Position numbers and translations under genes: made by a program
The notes under the pieces: model-generated
What the model was told of the DNA's origin: nothing
Database searches by the model: none
What the model saw: the letters and a program-made list of their open reading frames with translations, nothing else
NCBI RefSeq assembly: GCF_020685205.1
Contig: NZ_JAJERB010000002.1
Location: 310,001 to 374,000, forward strand
Source of the DNA: Hymenobacter translucens
GTDB taxonomy: Bacteria > Bacteroidota > Bacteroidia > Cytophagales > Hymenobacteraceae
Length of the DNA stretch: 64,000 bases
Direction of reading: 5' to 3'
Shown here: positions 1 to 7,898 of the stretch, in pieces
Numbering within the stretch: the stretch's first letter is position 1
Layout of the letters: every line of letters starts with the position of its first letter

Positions 1-1043
1 TCAATCGACCGGCTGATGTTCTGCCGGGAGACGATGTCGGTCTTCTGGTCCATGAACTCGTTGATCCGGGCCTGGGAAGCCTCGGCGCGCTGCACCAGCG
101 AGGACGTCCAGCCCAGGGCCGTGACGGGCCAGGTCAGCAGGTTCACGTAAATCAGAAACTCGGCAATGCTGCCGGTGGTGATGGTGCCCCGGATAACCTC
201 CTGTCCGCCAACCCACACCGTGATGATGGTGCTCAGGCCGATCAGAAACAAAATCAGCGGAAAGAACAGGGAGTTGACGAAGTTCAAACTCAGCGACTTT
301 TCCCGGTACGTGTCGCTCGTGAGGCTGAACTGGTGGTGGGAGTCCTGCTCGCGCACAAACGACTTCAGCACCCGAATGCCCGAAAAGGCTTCCTGCACGA
401 AGGTCGTCATGGCCGCCAGGGACTTCTGAATCTCGTCGGACTTGCGCTCAATCAGGTTGTTGACGTAGAAAATGCTGACCGACAGCAGGGGCAACGGCAG
501 CAGCGTGTAGATGGTGAGCTTCACGTTGACCATCAGCATCAGCGGCACGACCAGCAGAAACAGCAAGACCAGCTGCATAAAGTACATGATGGCGGGCCCC
601 ATGTACATCCGCACCCGGCCTACGTCCTCAGAAATGCGCGACATCAGGTCGCCGGTGTTGTGGCGGCGGTAGAAGCTTAGGGGCAGGGACTGGTAGTGCT
701 GGTAAATCTCGTTTTTCTGGTCGTTCTCGATCAGCCGGCTCATCACGATGATGGTCTGGCGCATGAAAAACAGAAAGATGCCCCGTAGCAAGGCCATAAC
801 CACGATCAGCAAACCGTAGAGCAGCACGTTGCGCCCGAACAGCTCGTAGACCCCGCTCTGGGCCGGGGTGCCGTCGAAGAGGTAGTACAGGTCGATGCCT
901 TCCCCGACGAGGTCGAAGGCGTAGCGCACGATCTGGGCCGGGAAGATGGCCAGCAGGGTCGCCAGGGCAATGAACAGCACCCCGCTCAGGAAATGCCACT
1001 TGTAGCGGAAAAGGTACTTGTTGGTAGAGGGCAGTGCGCGCAC
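1..1043 (-). CDS. ABC exporter (MsbA-like), membrane-domain half, cut by window edge
   Basis: The frame ending at base 3 reads as the transmembrane half of a type IV ABC exporter. It has several hydrophobic helices, the family motif RRHNTGDLMSRISEDV, and a late GWTSSLVQRAEASQARINEF segment that normally joins to the nucleotide-binding domain. The ATPase domain (Walker A, signature) must lie beyond the left edge. The frame has no in-frame ATG near its beginning; an in-frame stop lies near 1187. I chose GTG at 1043, just before the KYLFRYKWHFLSG segment that begins the membrane domain; an upstream TTG is possible. Such exporters move lipids, lipid A or drugs across the inner membrane. The substrate cannot be read from this part. 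Confidence 0.85.
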   Translation of the reverse strand, partial: MRALPSTNKYLFRYKWHFLSGVLFIALATLLAIFPAQIVRYAFDLVGEGIDLYYLFDGTPAQSGVYELFGRNVLLYGLLIVVMALLRGIFLFFMRQTIIVMSRLIENDQKNEIYQHYQSLPLSFYRRHNTGDLMSRISEDVGRVRMYMGPAIMYFMQLVLLFLLVVPLMLMVNVKLTIYTLLPLPLLSVSIFYVNNLIERKSDEIQKSLAAMTTFVQEAFSGIRVLKSFVREQDSHHQFSLTSDTYREKSLSLNFVNSLFFPLILFLIGLSTIITVWVGGQEVIRGTITTGSIAEFLIYVNLLTWPVTALGWTSSLVQRAEASQARINEFMDQKTDIVSRQNISRSI

Positions 1044-1151
1044 GAAAGTCGAAGCTGGAGAAGACGGAAAAGAGCGCGAAGCGGCGCCCAAGAGGTAGCT
1101 CGGCCGCAGGCTGCGGGCCGCTGGCAAACCGGGCGAATCGGAAAAAACGGG

Positions 1152-1159
1152 TACTTTTG
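1152..1159 (+). promoter_or_regulatory. -7 promoter element for leucine dehydrogenase
   Basis: TACTTTTG matches TAnnTTTG and would place a transcript start near 1166, about 85 bases before the ATG at 1252. It overlaps the divergent promoter region of the ABC exporter. The -33 element is not obvious. Confidence 0.5.
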
Positions 1160-1194
1160 CCCCCGCGTAGGCCGGTGTACGCCCACCTTACCGG

Positions 1195-1202
1195 CAAAGA
1201 TA
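1195..1202 (-). promoter_or_regulatory. -7 promoter element for the ABC exporter
   Basis: On the minus strand this reads TATCTTTG, an exact match to the Bacteroidota -7 consensus TAnnTTTG. It lies about 150 bases ahead of the chosen GTG. No clear -33 TTTG was found at the expected distance. Confidence 0.4.
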
Positions 1203-1251
1203 CAACAACCCAATCCCACCAATTTCCCACCCTTTTTCACTCTTTTTTCGA

Positions 1252-2343
1252 ATGGTTGAAATCCAAGCGCTGACCGATACGTCGGTCTTTGGCCAGATTG
1301 CCGAGTACCAGCATGAGCAGGTGGTATTCTGCCACGACCACGACACCGGGCTGCGGGCCATCATTGGCATCCACAACACGGTGCTGGGCCCGGCCCTGGG
1401 CGGCACCCGGATGTGGCACTACGCCTCCGACGCCGAAGCCCTCAACGACGTGCTGCGCCTCTCGCGCGGGATGACCTACAAGGCGGCCATTTCGGGCCTG
1501 AACCTGGGTGGGGGCAAGGCCGTCATTATCGGCGACGCCAAAACCATGAAGACCGAAGCCCTGCTGCGCAAGTTCGGCCGCTTCGTGCAGAACCTGAACG
1601 GCAAGTACATCACCGCCGAGGATGTGAACATGACCACCAAGGACATGGAGTACATCCGGATGGAAACCAAGCACGTGGCCGGCCTGCCCGAAAGCATGGG
1701 CGGCTCCGGCGACCCGTCGCCCGTAACGGCCTTTGGTACCTACATGGGCATGAAGGCCGCCGCCAAGAAGGCATTTGGCTCCGACAGCCTTCAGGGCAAG
1801 CGCATTGCCGTGCAGGGCGTGGGCCACGTGGGTACGTATCTGCTCGAGCACCTCACGAAAGAAGGCGCCAAGATTGTGCTGACCGACTTCTACGAGGACC
1901 GCAAGCTGGAAATGGCGGCCCGGTTTAACGCCCAGGCCGTGGGCCTCGACGAAATCTACGACCAGGACGTGGACATCTACTCGCCCTGCGCGCTGGGTGC
2001 CACCATCAACGACGACACCATCACTCGGCTGAAGTGCCGCGTTATTGCGGGCTGCGCCAACAACCAGCTGCAGAATGAAAACGTGCACGGCCCGGCCCTC
2101 GTGGAGCGCGGCATCGTATACGCCCCGGACTTCCTCATCAACGCCGGCGGCCTCATCAACGTGTACTCCGAGGTAGTGGGCGGCAGCCGCCAGTCGGCCC
2201 TCACCCAGACCGAGAAAATCTACGACTTCACCACCGAAGTGCTGGAGCGCGCCGAAAAAGAAGAAACTCATCCCCAGAAAGCTGCCATCCGGCAGGCCGA
2301 GCAGCGCATTGCTGCCCTCGGCAAAGTCAAATCAACGTATTAA
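1252..2343 (+). CDS. Leucine dehydrogenase (Glu/Leu/Phe/Val dehydrogenase family)
   Basis: This 363-residue protein is the length of bacterial leucine dehydrogenases, which reversibly deaminate branched-chain amino acids with NAD in the cytoplasm. Visible signatures are GPALGGTRMWHY, the glycine-rich lysine segment ISGLNLGGGKAVI near residue 85-97, and EDVNMTTKDM near residue 121. The C-terminal half has a Rossmann nucleotide site with GVGHVGTYLLEHL near residue 190. It is a single gene with its own -7 element. It is the first of three members of this superfamily in the window (others at 28052 and 49544). Leucine over phenylalanine or valine is inferred from overall similarity and length. Confidence 0.9.
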   Translation: MVEIQALTDTSVFGQIAEYQHEQVVFCHDHDTGLRAIIGIHNTVLGPALGGTRMWHYASDAEALNDVLRLSRGMTYKAAISGLNLGGGKAVIIGDAKTMKTEALLRKFGRFVQNLNGKYITAEDVNMTTKDMEYIRMETKHVAGLPESMGGSGDPSPVTAFGTYMGMKAAAKKAFGSDSLQGKRIAVQGVGHVGTYLLEHLTKEGAKIVLTDFYEDRKLEMAARFNAQAVGLDEIYDQDVDIYSPCALGATINDDTITRLKCRVIAGCANNQLQNENVHGPALVERGIVYAPDFLINAGGLINVYSEVVGGSRQSALTQTEKIYDFTTEVLERAEKEETHPQKAAIRQAEQRIAALGKVKSTY

Positions 2344-2346
2344 ATT

Positions 2347-2437
2347 TTAGGGTCCTGGGGTCTTGGGGTCTTGGATTTTGGAATAATTCACTCCTCCCAA
2401 TCTAAGACCCTGAGTCCCCAAGATCCTAAGCACCCAA
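2347..2437. repeat. Noisy inverted repeat, GGGTCTTGG word family
   Basis: The left arm carries repeated words such as GGGTCCTGG, GGGTCTTGG and TCTTGGATTTTGG. The right arm, read in reverse complement, carries GGATCTTGGGGACT and GGGTCTTAGATTGG. The arms match imperfectly around a short AT-rich centre. The element fills the whole gap from the leucine dehydrogenase stop to two bases before the nusB start. Related elements are at 47147-47283 and 57096-57132. Confidence 0.7.
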
Positions 2438-2439
2438 TC

Positions 2440-3624
2440 ATGCTAAACCGCCGCACGCTTCGAATTAAGGTCATGCAGGCCCTCTACGCCTATCATCAGG
2501 CCGTGGGCGCCGACTTCATGCTGGCCAACGACCGGATTGCGGACGCCTTTGAGCCCGATCTGAACGCTCCCGAAGCGCCCAACCGCCGCCTGCTGCAAGG
2601 GCAGCGCAAGCTGGCCGAGTCCATCATCCGCGACTGGAACAAAACCGGCAAAACGCCGGAAAGCTCCGACGACAAAGCGGTGGACGACGCCGTACGCGAC
2701 GCCATCAGCTACTACCAGAAGCAGGTAAAGAAGGATGGCACCTTCTTCGGCGGGCAGATGATGCACGGCGCGGAAAGCATCCACGACCAGTACCTGCACC
2801 TGCTCAACCTGCCCGCGGCCCTGCTGCGCATCATCGAGGAAGAGCGGGAGCGGGAAGCCCGGCGCCACATTCCTTCCAAGGAAGCCCTGCTCGATACCTC
2901 CCGGTTCGAGAACAACCTGGCGCTGCAAAAGCTGCTCGACAACAAGCAGCTCCAGGACCTGACCATCCGGCGCAAGCTGGTGTGGAACAGTACCGAGGAG
3001 ATGGACGCGCTGCGGCAGGCCTGGCGCAACGAGATCAAGCCCGACGCCGAGTTTCAGAGCTACCTGGCCGCCCCGGCCGGCTCCTACGCCGACGACCAGG
3101 AGATGCTGAAGTATCTGTACAAGAACTTCGTGTTCAAGGGCGAGGCCCTGCCCCATCAGCTGGAAGAAGACGACCTGAACTGGGAGGAAAACCGCCCGAT
3201 CGTCAAAAACCTGGTGGTGAAAACCCTGAAGATGCTCGACGAGGCCGCCGACGAAAGCCTGGAGCTGATGGCCTTGTCGGCCAACTGGGCCGACGACCGG
3301 GAGTTTGCCGAAACCCTCTACAAGCAGACCCTCGACGAGGATGAACGCTACGAGAAGCTTATTGCTGAGTCGGTGCAGAACTGGGACGTGGAGCGCGTAG
3401 CCCTGCTCGACAAGATTATCCTGAAGATGGCCCTGTGCGAGATGCACCTGTTCCGCAGCATTCCCGTCAAGGTGACTATCAACGAGTACATCGAAATCAG
3501 CAAGCTCTACAGCACGCCCAAAAGCAAGCAGTTTATCAACGGCATCCTCGACAAGCTGGCCCAGGACCTGACCGCCAGCGGGGCCATTCGCAAGTCGGGC
3601 CGCGGTTTGCTCGACAACCAGTAG
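2440..3624 (+). CDS. nusB: Transcription antitermination factor NusB, long form
   Basis: The protein starts MLNRRTLRIKVMQALYAYHQ, the usual beginning of Bacteroidota NusB, so I start at 2440 rather than at an in-frame upstream ATG that lies inside the repeat. At 394 residues it is more than twice the length of proteobacterial NusB. The classical NusB fold is in the last 130 or so residues, ending with ALCEMHLFRSIPVKVTINEYIEISKLYSTPKSKQFINGILD (shown here by its parts VTINEYIEISKLYS and FINGILDKLAQDL). The central 230 residues are charged and helical. It should bind boxA RNA with NusE and support rRNA antitermination. The following genes YtxH, DUF1573 and yajC commonly sit beside nusB in this phylum. 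Confidence 0.93.
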   Translation: MLNRRTLRIKVMQALYAYHQAVGADFMLANDRIADAFEPDLNAPEAPNRRLLQGQRKLAESIIRDWNKTGKTPESSDDKAVDDAVRDAISYYQKQVKKDGTFFGGQMMHGAESIHDQYLHLLNLPAALLRIIEEEREREARRHIPSKEALLDTSRFENNLALQKLLDNKQLQDLTIRRKLVWNSTEEMDALRQAWRNEIKPDAEFQSYLAAPAGSYADDQEMLKYLYKNFVFKGEALPHQLEEDDLNWEENRPIVKNLVVKTLKMLDEAADESLELMALSANWADDREFAETLYKQTLDEDERYEKLIAESVQNWDVERVALLDKIILKMALCEMHLFRSIPVKVTINEYIEISKLYSTPKSKQFINGILDKLAQDLTASGAIRKSGRGLLDNQ

Positions 3625-3728
3625 CGCGGCTCGTGGTTGGTAGTGGGGGTAACCTCCGCTGTACCTACCGCGTTCAGCAAGATTTTCTTTCCTTCGTGCA
3701 CTTTCCTTTCCTCTAAGCTACACTTCAC

Positions 3729-4040
3729 ATGGGCCGCAAAACCACCACCGCCATTGTGTCATTCGCCGGCGGCGCCCTCACCGGTGCCGTTCTGGGTATT
3801 CTGTTTGCTCCCGATAAAGGCCGCGAAACCCGCGACCGGCTCAGCTACCAGCTCGAGAAGTACCGCGAGCTGCTGGCCGACCTCACCGAAAACCTGATGA
3901 CCAGCCGCGTGGACGCCGGCCCGTCGACGGCCAAGTCCGAAGGGCAGCGCGTCATCAACGACGCCCGCAGCAAAGCCGAGCAGCTGCTCGGCGACGTGGA
4001 CCAGCTGATCAACCAGATCAACTCCCACAAGGCGGTTTAA
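3729..4040 (+). CDS. YtxH-domain protein
   Basis: This 103-residue protein opens with one membrane helix (IVSFAGGALTGAVLGILFAP) followed at once by the DKGRETR signature of the YtxH family. The rest is a charged helical tail. The family is small, membrane-anchored and often stress-linked; molecular function is not established. It lies 104 bases after nusB and may be cotranscribed with it. I see nothing unusual in the coding sequence. Confidence 0.85.
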   Translation: MGRKTTTAIVSFAGGALTGAVLGILFAPDKGRETRDRLSYQLEKYRELLADLTENLMTSRVDAGPSTAKSEGQRVINDARSKAEQLLGDVDQLINQINSHKAV

Positions 4041-4042
4041 TT

Positions 4043-4178
4043 AATGCGCTGATGCATAATGCGTTGGCGTGCTGATGGAAGCAAGGTGATAATGAAGGAC
4101 TATTTCATTGCGCCCCGTACCTATCAGCACATCAGCACATATATCCGATTAGCGCATTCCAAACACATTTAGCACGTA
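4043..4178. repeat. Noisy inverted repeat, GTGCTGATG / ATGCGCTAAT word family
   Basis: The left arm holds ATGCGCTGATGCATAATGCG and GTGCTGATGG. The right arm, read in reverse complement, holds ACGTGCTAAATGTGTTTGG, ATGCGCTAATCGG and GTGCTGATGTGCTGATAGG. The element spans essentially the full gap between the YtxH stop and the start of the next gene. A related single-arm piece lies at 49385-49412. Confidence 0.65.
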
Positions 4179-4181
4179 AAC

Positions 4182-5186
4182 ATGCACACCATCACCCTTA
4201 TCCCCGGCGACGGCATCGGTCCGGAAATCACCCAGGCCGTAAAAGATATCTTCACCGCCGCCGGGGTTCCCGTGCAGTGGGAAGAGCAGAACGCCGGCCA
4301 GACCACCTTCGACCAGTCGGGGGAGCTGATTCCCCAGAGTTTGCTCGACTCGCTGGAGCGCAACCGGGTGGCGCTCAAGGGCCCTATCACCACGCCCGTG
4401 GGCAAGGGCTTCCGCAGCATCAACATTACCCTGCGCCAGAAGTACGACCTCTACCAGAACGTGCGTCCGGCCAAAACCACCGAAGGCATCACCTCCCGCT
4501 ACACCGGCGTGGACCTGGTTTTGTTTCGCGAAAACACCGAAGGCCTGTACTCCGGCCTCGAAGTTTATGATGAGCGTCTGGGCATTGCCGATTCGTTTAA
4601 CCGCATTACGGTAGCCGGCTCGCGCAAGATCAGCCGCGCCGCCTTTGCCTACGCCGCCAAGCACGGCCGCAAAAAGGTGACCCTGGCGCACAAGGCCAAT
4701 ATCCTGAAGATGGCCGGCAAGCTGATGCTCGACGCCTGCAAGGAAGCCGCCACCGAGTTTCCGCAGATTGTGTTCGAGGACAAGATCATCGACAACATGT
4801 GCATGCAGCTGGTGAACAAGCCCGAGCAGTTTGACGTGGTGGTGACGACCAACCTGTTTGGCGACATCCTGTCTGACCTTTGCGCCGGCCTCGTGGGCGG
4901 CCTGGGTGTAGTTTCGGGCGCCAACATCGGCGACGACATGGCCATCTTCGAAGCCGTGCACGGCTCGGCTCCCGACATTGCCGGGCAGGGCAAAGCCAAT
5001 CCCACGGCCCTCTTGCGCTCCGCGCTGATGATGCTGCACCACATCGGGGAGCACGAATACGCCAACACCATCGAAAAAGCCCTGGAGGACACGCTCAAGC
5101 ACAAAGAGCAGTGCACCGGCGACCTGGGCGGGCAGGCTTCCACCAGCCAGTTTGCCCAGTCCATCATTGCCAAGCTGGCCAAGTAA
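4182..5186 (+). CDS. NAD-dependent isocitrate dehydrogenase (IDH/IPMDH family)
   Basis: The 334-residue protein starts ITLIPGDGIGPEI, the family start. The substrate region reads GKGFRSINITLRQKYDLYQN followed by RPAKTT, the pattern of NAD-linked isocitrate dehydrogenases rather than isopropylmalate dehydrogenases. The catalytic LFRENTEGLYSGLE segment is near residue 112. The metal site includes DNMCMQLV and NLFGDILSD. The C-terminal EAVHGSAPDIAGQGKANP is typical. It would oxidise isocitrate to 2-oxoglutarate in the TCA cycle. Homoisocitrate or isopropylmalate dehydrogenase is less likely. It is flanked upstream by a repeat element. Confidence 0.85.
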   Translation: MHTITLIPGDGIGPEITQAVKDIFTAAGVPVQWEEQNAGQTTFDQSGELIPQSLLDSLERNRVALKGPITTPVGKGFRSINITLRQKYDLYQNVRPAKTTEGITSRYTGVDLVLFRENTEGLYSGLEVYDERLGIADSFNRITVAGSRKISRAAFAYAAKHGRKKVTLAHKANILKMAGKLMLDACKEAATEFPQIVFEDKIIDNMCMQLVNKPEQFDVVVTTNLFGDILSDLCAGLVGGLGVVSGANIGDDMAIFEAVHGSAPDIAGQGKANPTALLRSALMMLHHIGEHEYANTIEKALEDTLKHKEQCTGDLGGQASTSQFAQSIIAKLAK

Positions 5187-5203
5187 TTAGCCAGGTTCAT
5201 TCA

Positions 5204-5292
5204 AAAACCGGCCGTACTGACCGGGTCGTCTTACCCCGGACGGCCGGGCCGGCGCGGCCGGTTGCGGTACGGATATGGACCGTCCGGTTTTT
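5204..5292. terminator. Possible structured terminator between IDH and DUF1573 genes
   Basis: The outer ends read AAAAACCGG and CCGGTTTTT, which can pair around a very GC-rich interior with internal CCGGGCCGG-type self-complementarity. Such a structure could terminate the IDH transcript or be bidirectional. Pairing strength was judged by eye only. Confidence 0.35.
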
Positions 5293-5342
5293 CGCCTTAA
5301 CTTTAACCTTCCGAAGGTTCTGTCAAGCCTTCTTTTACACCT

Positions 5343-5873
5343 ATGAAACGCAACCTGTTTTCCGCTTCCATCCTGGCCGTAACGCTCCTGCTGGGTGCCT
5401 GCAACAACGATAAAACCACCGAGGTAGGTGCCGAGGGCATGAACGCCGCCGCCAACCAGGCCAGTGATGCTGCTGCCAACCCTACCGTCGACAACCCCAA
5501 CGTCGCCGCTGAGACTGAGGCTCCCAACCCGAATGCCCCGGTGATGACGTTTGCCGAAACCACCCACAACTTCGGCGACATCAAAGCCGGTGACGTGGTC
5601 AAGCACACGTTTACCTTCACCAACACCGGCAAGTCGCCTCTGCTGATTGAGAATGCCCAGGCTTCGTGCGGCTGCACCACGCCGAACTGGACCAAGGAGC
5701 CCGTGGCGCCCGGCAAAACCGGCACCATCGACGTACAGTTCGACAGCCACGGCAAAACCGGCCTGCAGAACAAGCAGATTGCCATCCGGGCCAACACCCA
5801 GCCCAGCATCACCCAGATTGAAATCCGGACCAACATCCTGGGCGACGGCGCCAACGGCCCCGTAGTTCAGTAA
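5343..5873 (+). CDS. DUF1573 lipoprotein
   Basis: This 176-residue protein has a lipoprotein signal ending in the lipobox LLLGAC, with the cysteine at residue 20. A low-complexity linker rich in Asn, Ala and Pro follows. A DUF1573 immunoglobulin-like domain then begins at about residue 65 (FAETTHNFGDIKAGDVVKHT, then FTNTGKSPLLI and ASCGCTTP). The ASCGCT motif is the family hallmark. It is predicted to be anchored to a periplasm-facing membrane; function unknown. In this phylum it is typically encoded next to yajC, as here. Confidence 0.88.
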   Translation: MKRNLFSASILAVTLLLGACNNDKTTEVGAEGMNAAANQASDAAANPTVDNPNVAAETEAPNPNAPVMTFAETTHNFGDIKAGDVVKHTFTFTNTGKSPLLIENAQASCGCTTPNWTKEPVAPGKTGTIDVQFDSHGKTGLQNKQIAIRANTQPSITQIEIRTNILGDGANGPVVQ

Positions 5874-5903
5874 TCGTTCCGCTTCCTACCTTACTTTTCG
5901 CAG

Positions 5904-6230
5904 ATGTTTCTCACGTTTTTGCTGCAAGCCGCTCCCGCCGGAGCCGAGGGCTACTCCCAGCTGCTGTTCCCGGTAGCTATTGGCCTGGTGGTTTACTTTT
6001 TCATGATCCGGCCCCAGCAGCGCAAGTCGGCAGAAGCCAAGAAGTTTCGCGAAACCCTGGCGAAGGGCGCCAACGTGGTAACCATCGGCGGCCTGCACGG
6101 CAAAGTGGTGGAAATCAACGAGGAATCGGTGACGATTGAAGTGGACCGCGGCACCCGCCTGCGCTTCGACCGGAGTGCCATTGCCCGGGAGGTACCCGCC
6201 AAAACGACTGCTCCGGCCGCCACCGCCTAA
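5904..6230 (+). CDS. yajC: Preprotein translocase subunit YajC
   Basis: The 108-residue protein has one N-terminal membrane helix (LLFPVAIGLVVYFFMIRPQQ) followed by the RPQQRKSAEAKKFRETLAKG motif, then a small beta domain (NVVTIGGLHGKVVEIN). This is the standard YajC layout. It associates with SecDF at the inner membrane. It lies 30 bases after the DUF1573 gene and 11 bases before the YbbR gene, so the three probably form one transcript. Confidence 0.93.
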   Translation: MFLTFLLQAAPAGAEGYSQLLFPVAIGLVVYFFMIRPQQRKSAEAKKFRETLAKGANVVTIGGLHGKVVEINEESVTIEVDRGTRLRFDRSAIAREVPAKTTAPAATA

Positions 6231-6241
6231 CTGCCGCCGCC

Positions 6242-7207
6242 TTGCCGCTTGCCCGCGCGTCCCGCCTGACCCATCGGATCTTCGGTCGGTTTTACGGCCA
6301 GCAACGGACGTACTGGCGGGCTATTGCCGCGTGCTTTCTGGCCGCGTCCACGTTCTGGCTGCTCAACGCCCTGAACAAAGTTTACACCACGCCCATTACC
6401 TACCCGCTGCAGTGGCGCTACGATGCCACGCGCTACATTCCGGTAGCGCCGCTGCCGCGGGAAGTAGCCGTGAACGTAACCGGCCGGGGCTGGAAGCTGC
6501 TGCGCCGGAGCCTGTTGCTCGACGTACGCCCCGCTGAGGTGTGGCTGCCCCGCCCCCTGAGTACCCGCTTCGTAACCAGCCCGGCCCTGCAGCCGGGTTT
6601 GCAGGCGGCTATGGAAGGTCTGCAGCTCAACTATATTCTCACCGACACGGTGCCGGTACGTTTCGACCGCCTCGTTACCCGTCGGCTGCCCCTGGGGTTA
6701 AGCCCGGCAGCGGACGGGTCGGCGCTGCCCTACGCGGCGCGGTTTGTGCCGGCAACGGTGGCGTTTCGCGGGCCGGCCGGCGTCGTCAATGCCCTGGCCA
6801 GCCCGTATCCGGTACATTTGCCCGTGGCGGCGCCCGGCAGCACCAATGGCTCCATTAACGTGCCCATCGGCGGCCCGGACCTGGTTGGCACCGACGTGCA
6901 GGCCGTAAACGTACGGCTCCGGCCCCGGCCCCTGATTAACGTGCCGATGCAGGTAGTGCCCGAGCTGCGGGACTTCCCGCCGGGCCGGGAATACCGGCTG
7001 CAGCCCGCTACCGTGCGCGTAAACCTGCAGTGCTTTCCCGAAGACACCGCCCGCCTGGACCGGCAGCAGGTGCGGGTGGTGCTGCACTACGGGCAGTTCG
7101 GCTCCTCCGACTCCAGCGTGCGGCCCGTACTGGCCCGCAAGCCCGCGCTGGCCCGTGGAGGCTGGCTGCTGACGCCCACCGTGCGGGTGCTGACCGGGAG
7201 ACAGTAG
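6242..7207 (+). CDS. YbbR-like domain protein
   Basis: The frame starts with TTG at 6242, shortly after yajC, and encodes 321 residues. One membrane helix near residues 29-45 (AIAACFLAASTFWLLNALNK) is followed by a long extracytoplasmic beta-rich region. Its repeats resemble YbbR domains (PREVAVNVTGRGWKLL, PATVAFRGPAGVVNAL). No ATG sits in a suitable place, so TTG is the best start. In Bacteroidota a YbbR-type protein commonly lies between yajC and coaE. Its biochemical role here is unknown; in other phyla YbbR/CdaR regulates diadenylate cyclase. Confidence 0.75.
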   Translation: MPLARASRLTHRIFGRFYGQQRTYWRAIAACFLAASTFWLLNALNKVYTTPITYPLQWRYDATRYIPVAPLPREVAVNVTGRGWKLLRRSLLLDVRPAEVWLPRPLSTRFVTSPALQPGLQAAMEGLQLNYILTDTVPVRFDRLVTRRLPLGLSPAADGSALPYAARFVPATVAFRGPAGVVNALASPYPVHLPVAAPGSTNGSINVPIGGPDLVGTDVQAVNVRLRPRPLINVPMQVVPELRDFPPGREYRLQPATVRVNLQCFPEDTARLDRQQVRVVLHYGQFGSSDSSVRPVLARKPALARGGWLLTPTVRVLTGRQ

Positions 7208-7280
7208 GCCGGCTCATGCCTATCTTGCTGACCGGTGCCGGCAGGTGAGCCCGCCCGTATCACTCACTAAACCAAGTAGC

Positions 7281-7883
7281 ATGCTGCGAATTGGAATTAC
7301 CGGCGGTATCGGGTCGGGTAAAACCGTGGTGTGCCGGCTGTTTCAGACGTTGGGCGTACCGGTGTACGATGCCGATACCCGCGCCAAGTGGGTAATGGCC
7401 CACCGGCCGGCACTGCGGACCGAGCTGCAAAACGAATTCGGGCCCGAAACCTTCGACGCCGCCGGGCAGCTGAACCGCACCTACCTGGCCCAGGTCGCTT
7501 TCCGCGACCCGGCCCGGCTGGCCCGGCTTAATGCGCTGGTACACCCGCACGTAGGGCTGGACTTCGAGGAATGGGCCACCGCCCGGCAGCAGGCTGGCCA
7601 CCGGTACGTGCTCAAGGAAGCGGCCCTGCTGTACGAGTCCGGGTCGTGGCAGGTGCTGGACCGCGTTATCACCGTGTTTGCCCCCCTGGACGTGCGGCAA
7701 CGCCGGGTGCTCCGCCGCGACCCCCACCGCACCCCTGACGACATTCTCAACATCGTGGCCAAGCAGATGAGCGAAGACGAAAAGCGCGCCCGCGCTGACT
7801 ACGTCCTCCTCAACGACGACCAGCACCTGCTCATTCCCCAGGTATTGCGCCTGCACGAGGAATTTCTGACGCTGGCCCGCTGA
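7281..7883 (+). CDS. coaE: Dephospho-CoA kinase
   Basis: Starting at ATG 7281 the protein is 200 residues, the usual CoaE length, and begins MLRIGITGGIGSGKTVV with the P-loop GGIGSGKT. The CoA-site motif VPVYDADTRAK is near residue 30. ALVHPHV and the RVITVFAPLDVRQRRVLRRD lid region follow. It catalyses the last step of coenzyme A synthesis. A longer in-frame start at 7245 lacks family support. It closes the yajC-YbbR-coaE run. Confidence 0.93.
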   Translation: MLRIGITGGIGSGKTVVCRLFQTLGVPVYDADTRAKWVMAHRPALRTELQNEFGPETFDAAGQLNRTYLAQVAFRDPARLARLNALVHPHVGLDFEEWATARQQAGHRYVLKEAALLYESGSWQVLDRVITVFAPLDVRQRRVLRRDPHRTPDDILNIVAKQMSEDEKRARADYVLLNDDQHLLIPQVLRLHEEFLTLAR

Positions 7884-7898
7884 TTTCAGCCGTTCGGC

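Noticed and set aside
628-1230. 200-codon minus-strand frame over the ABC exporter
   Set aside because: A neighbouring frame reads clear ABC exporter membrane-domain motifs down to the window edge; this one has no family pattern.
2371-2439. In-frame upstream start for nusB
   Set aside because: These 23 codons translate an inverted repeat, and the conserved NusB start is at 2440.
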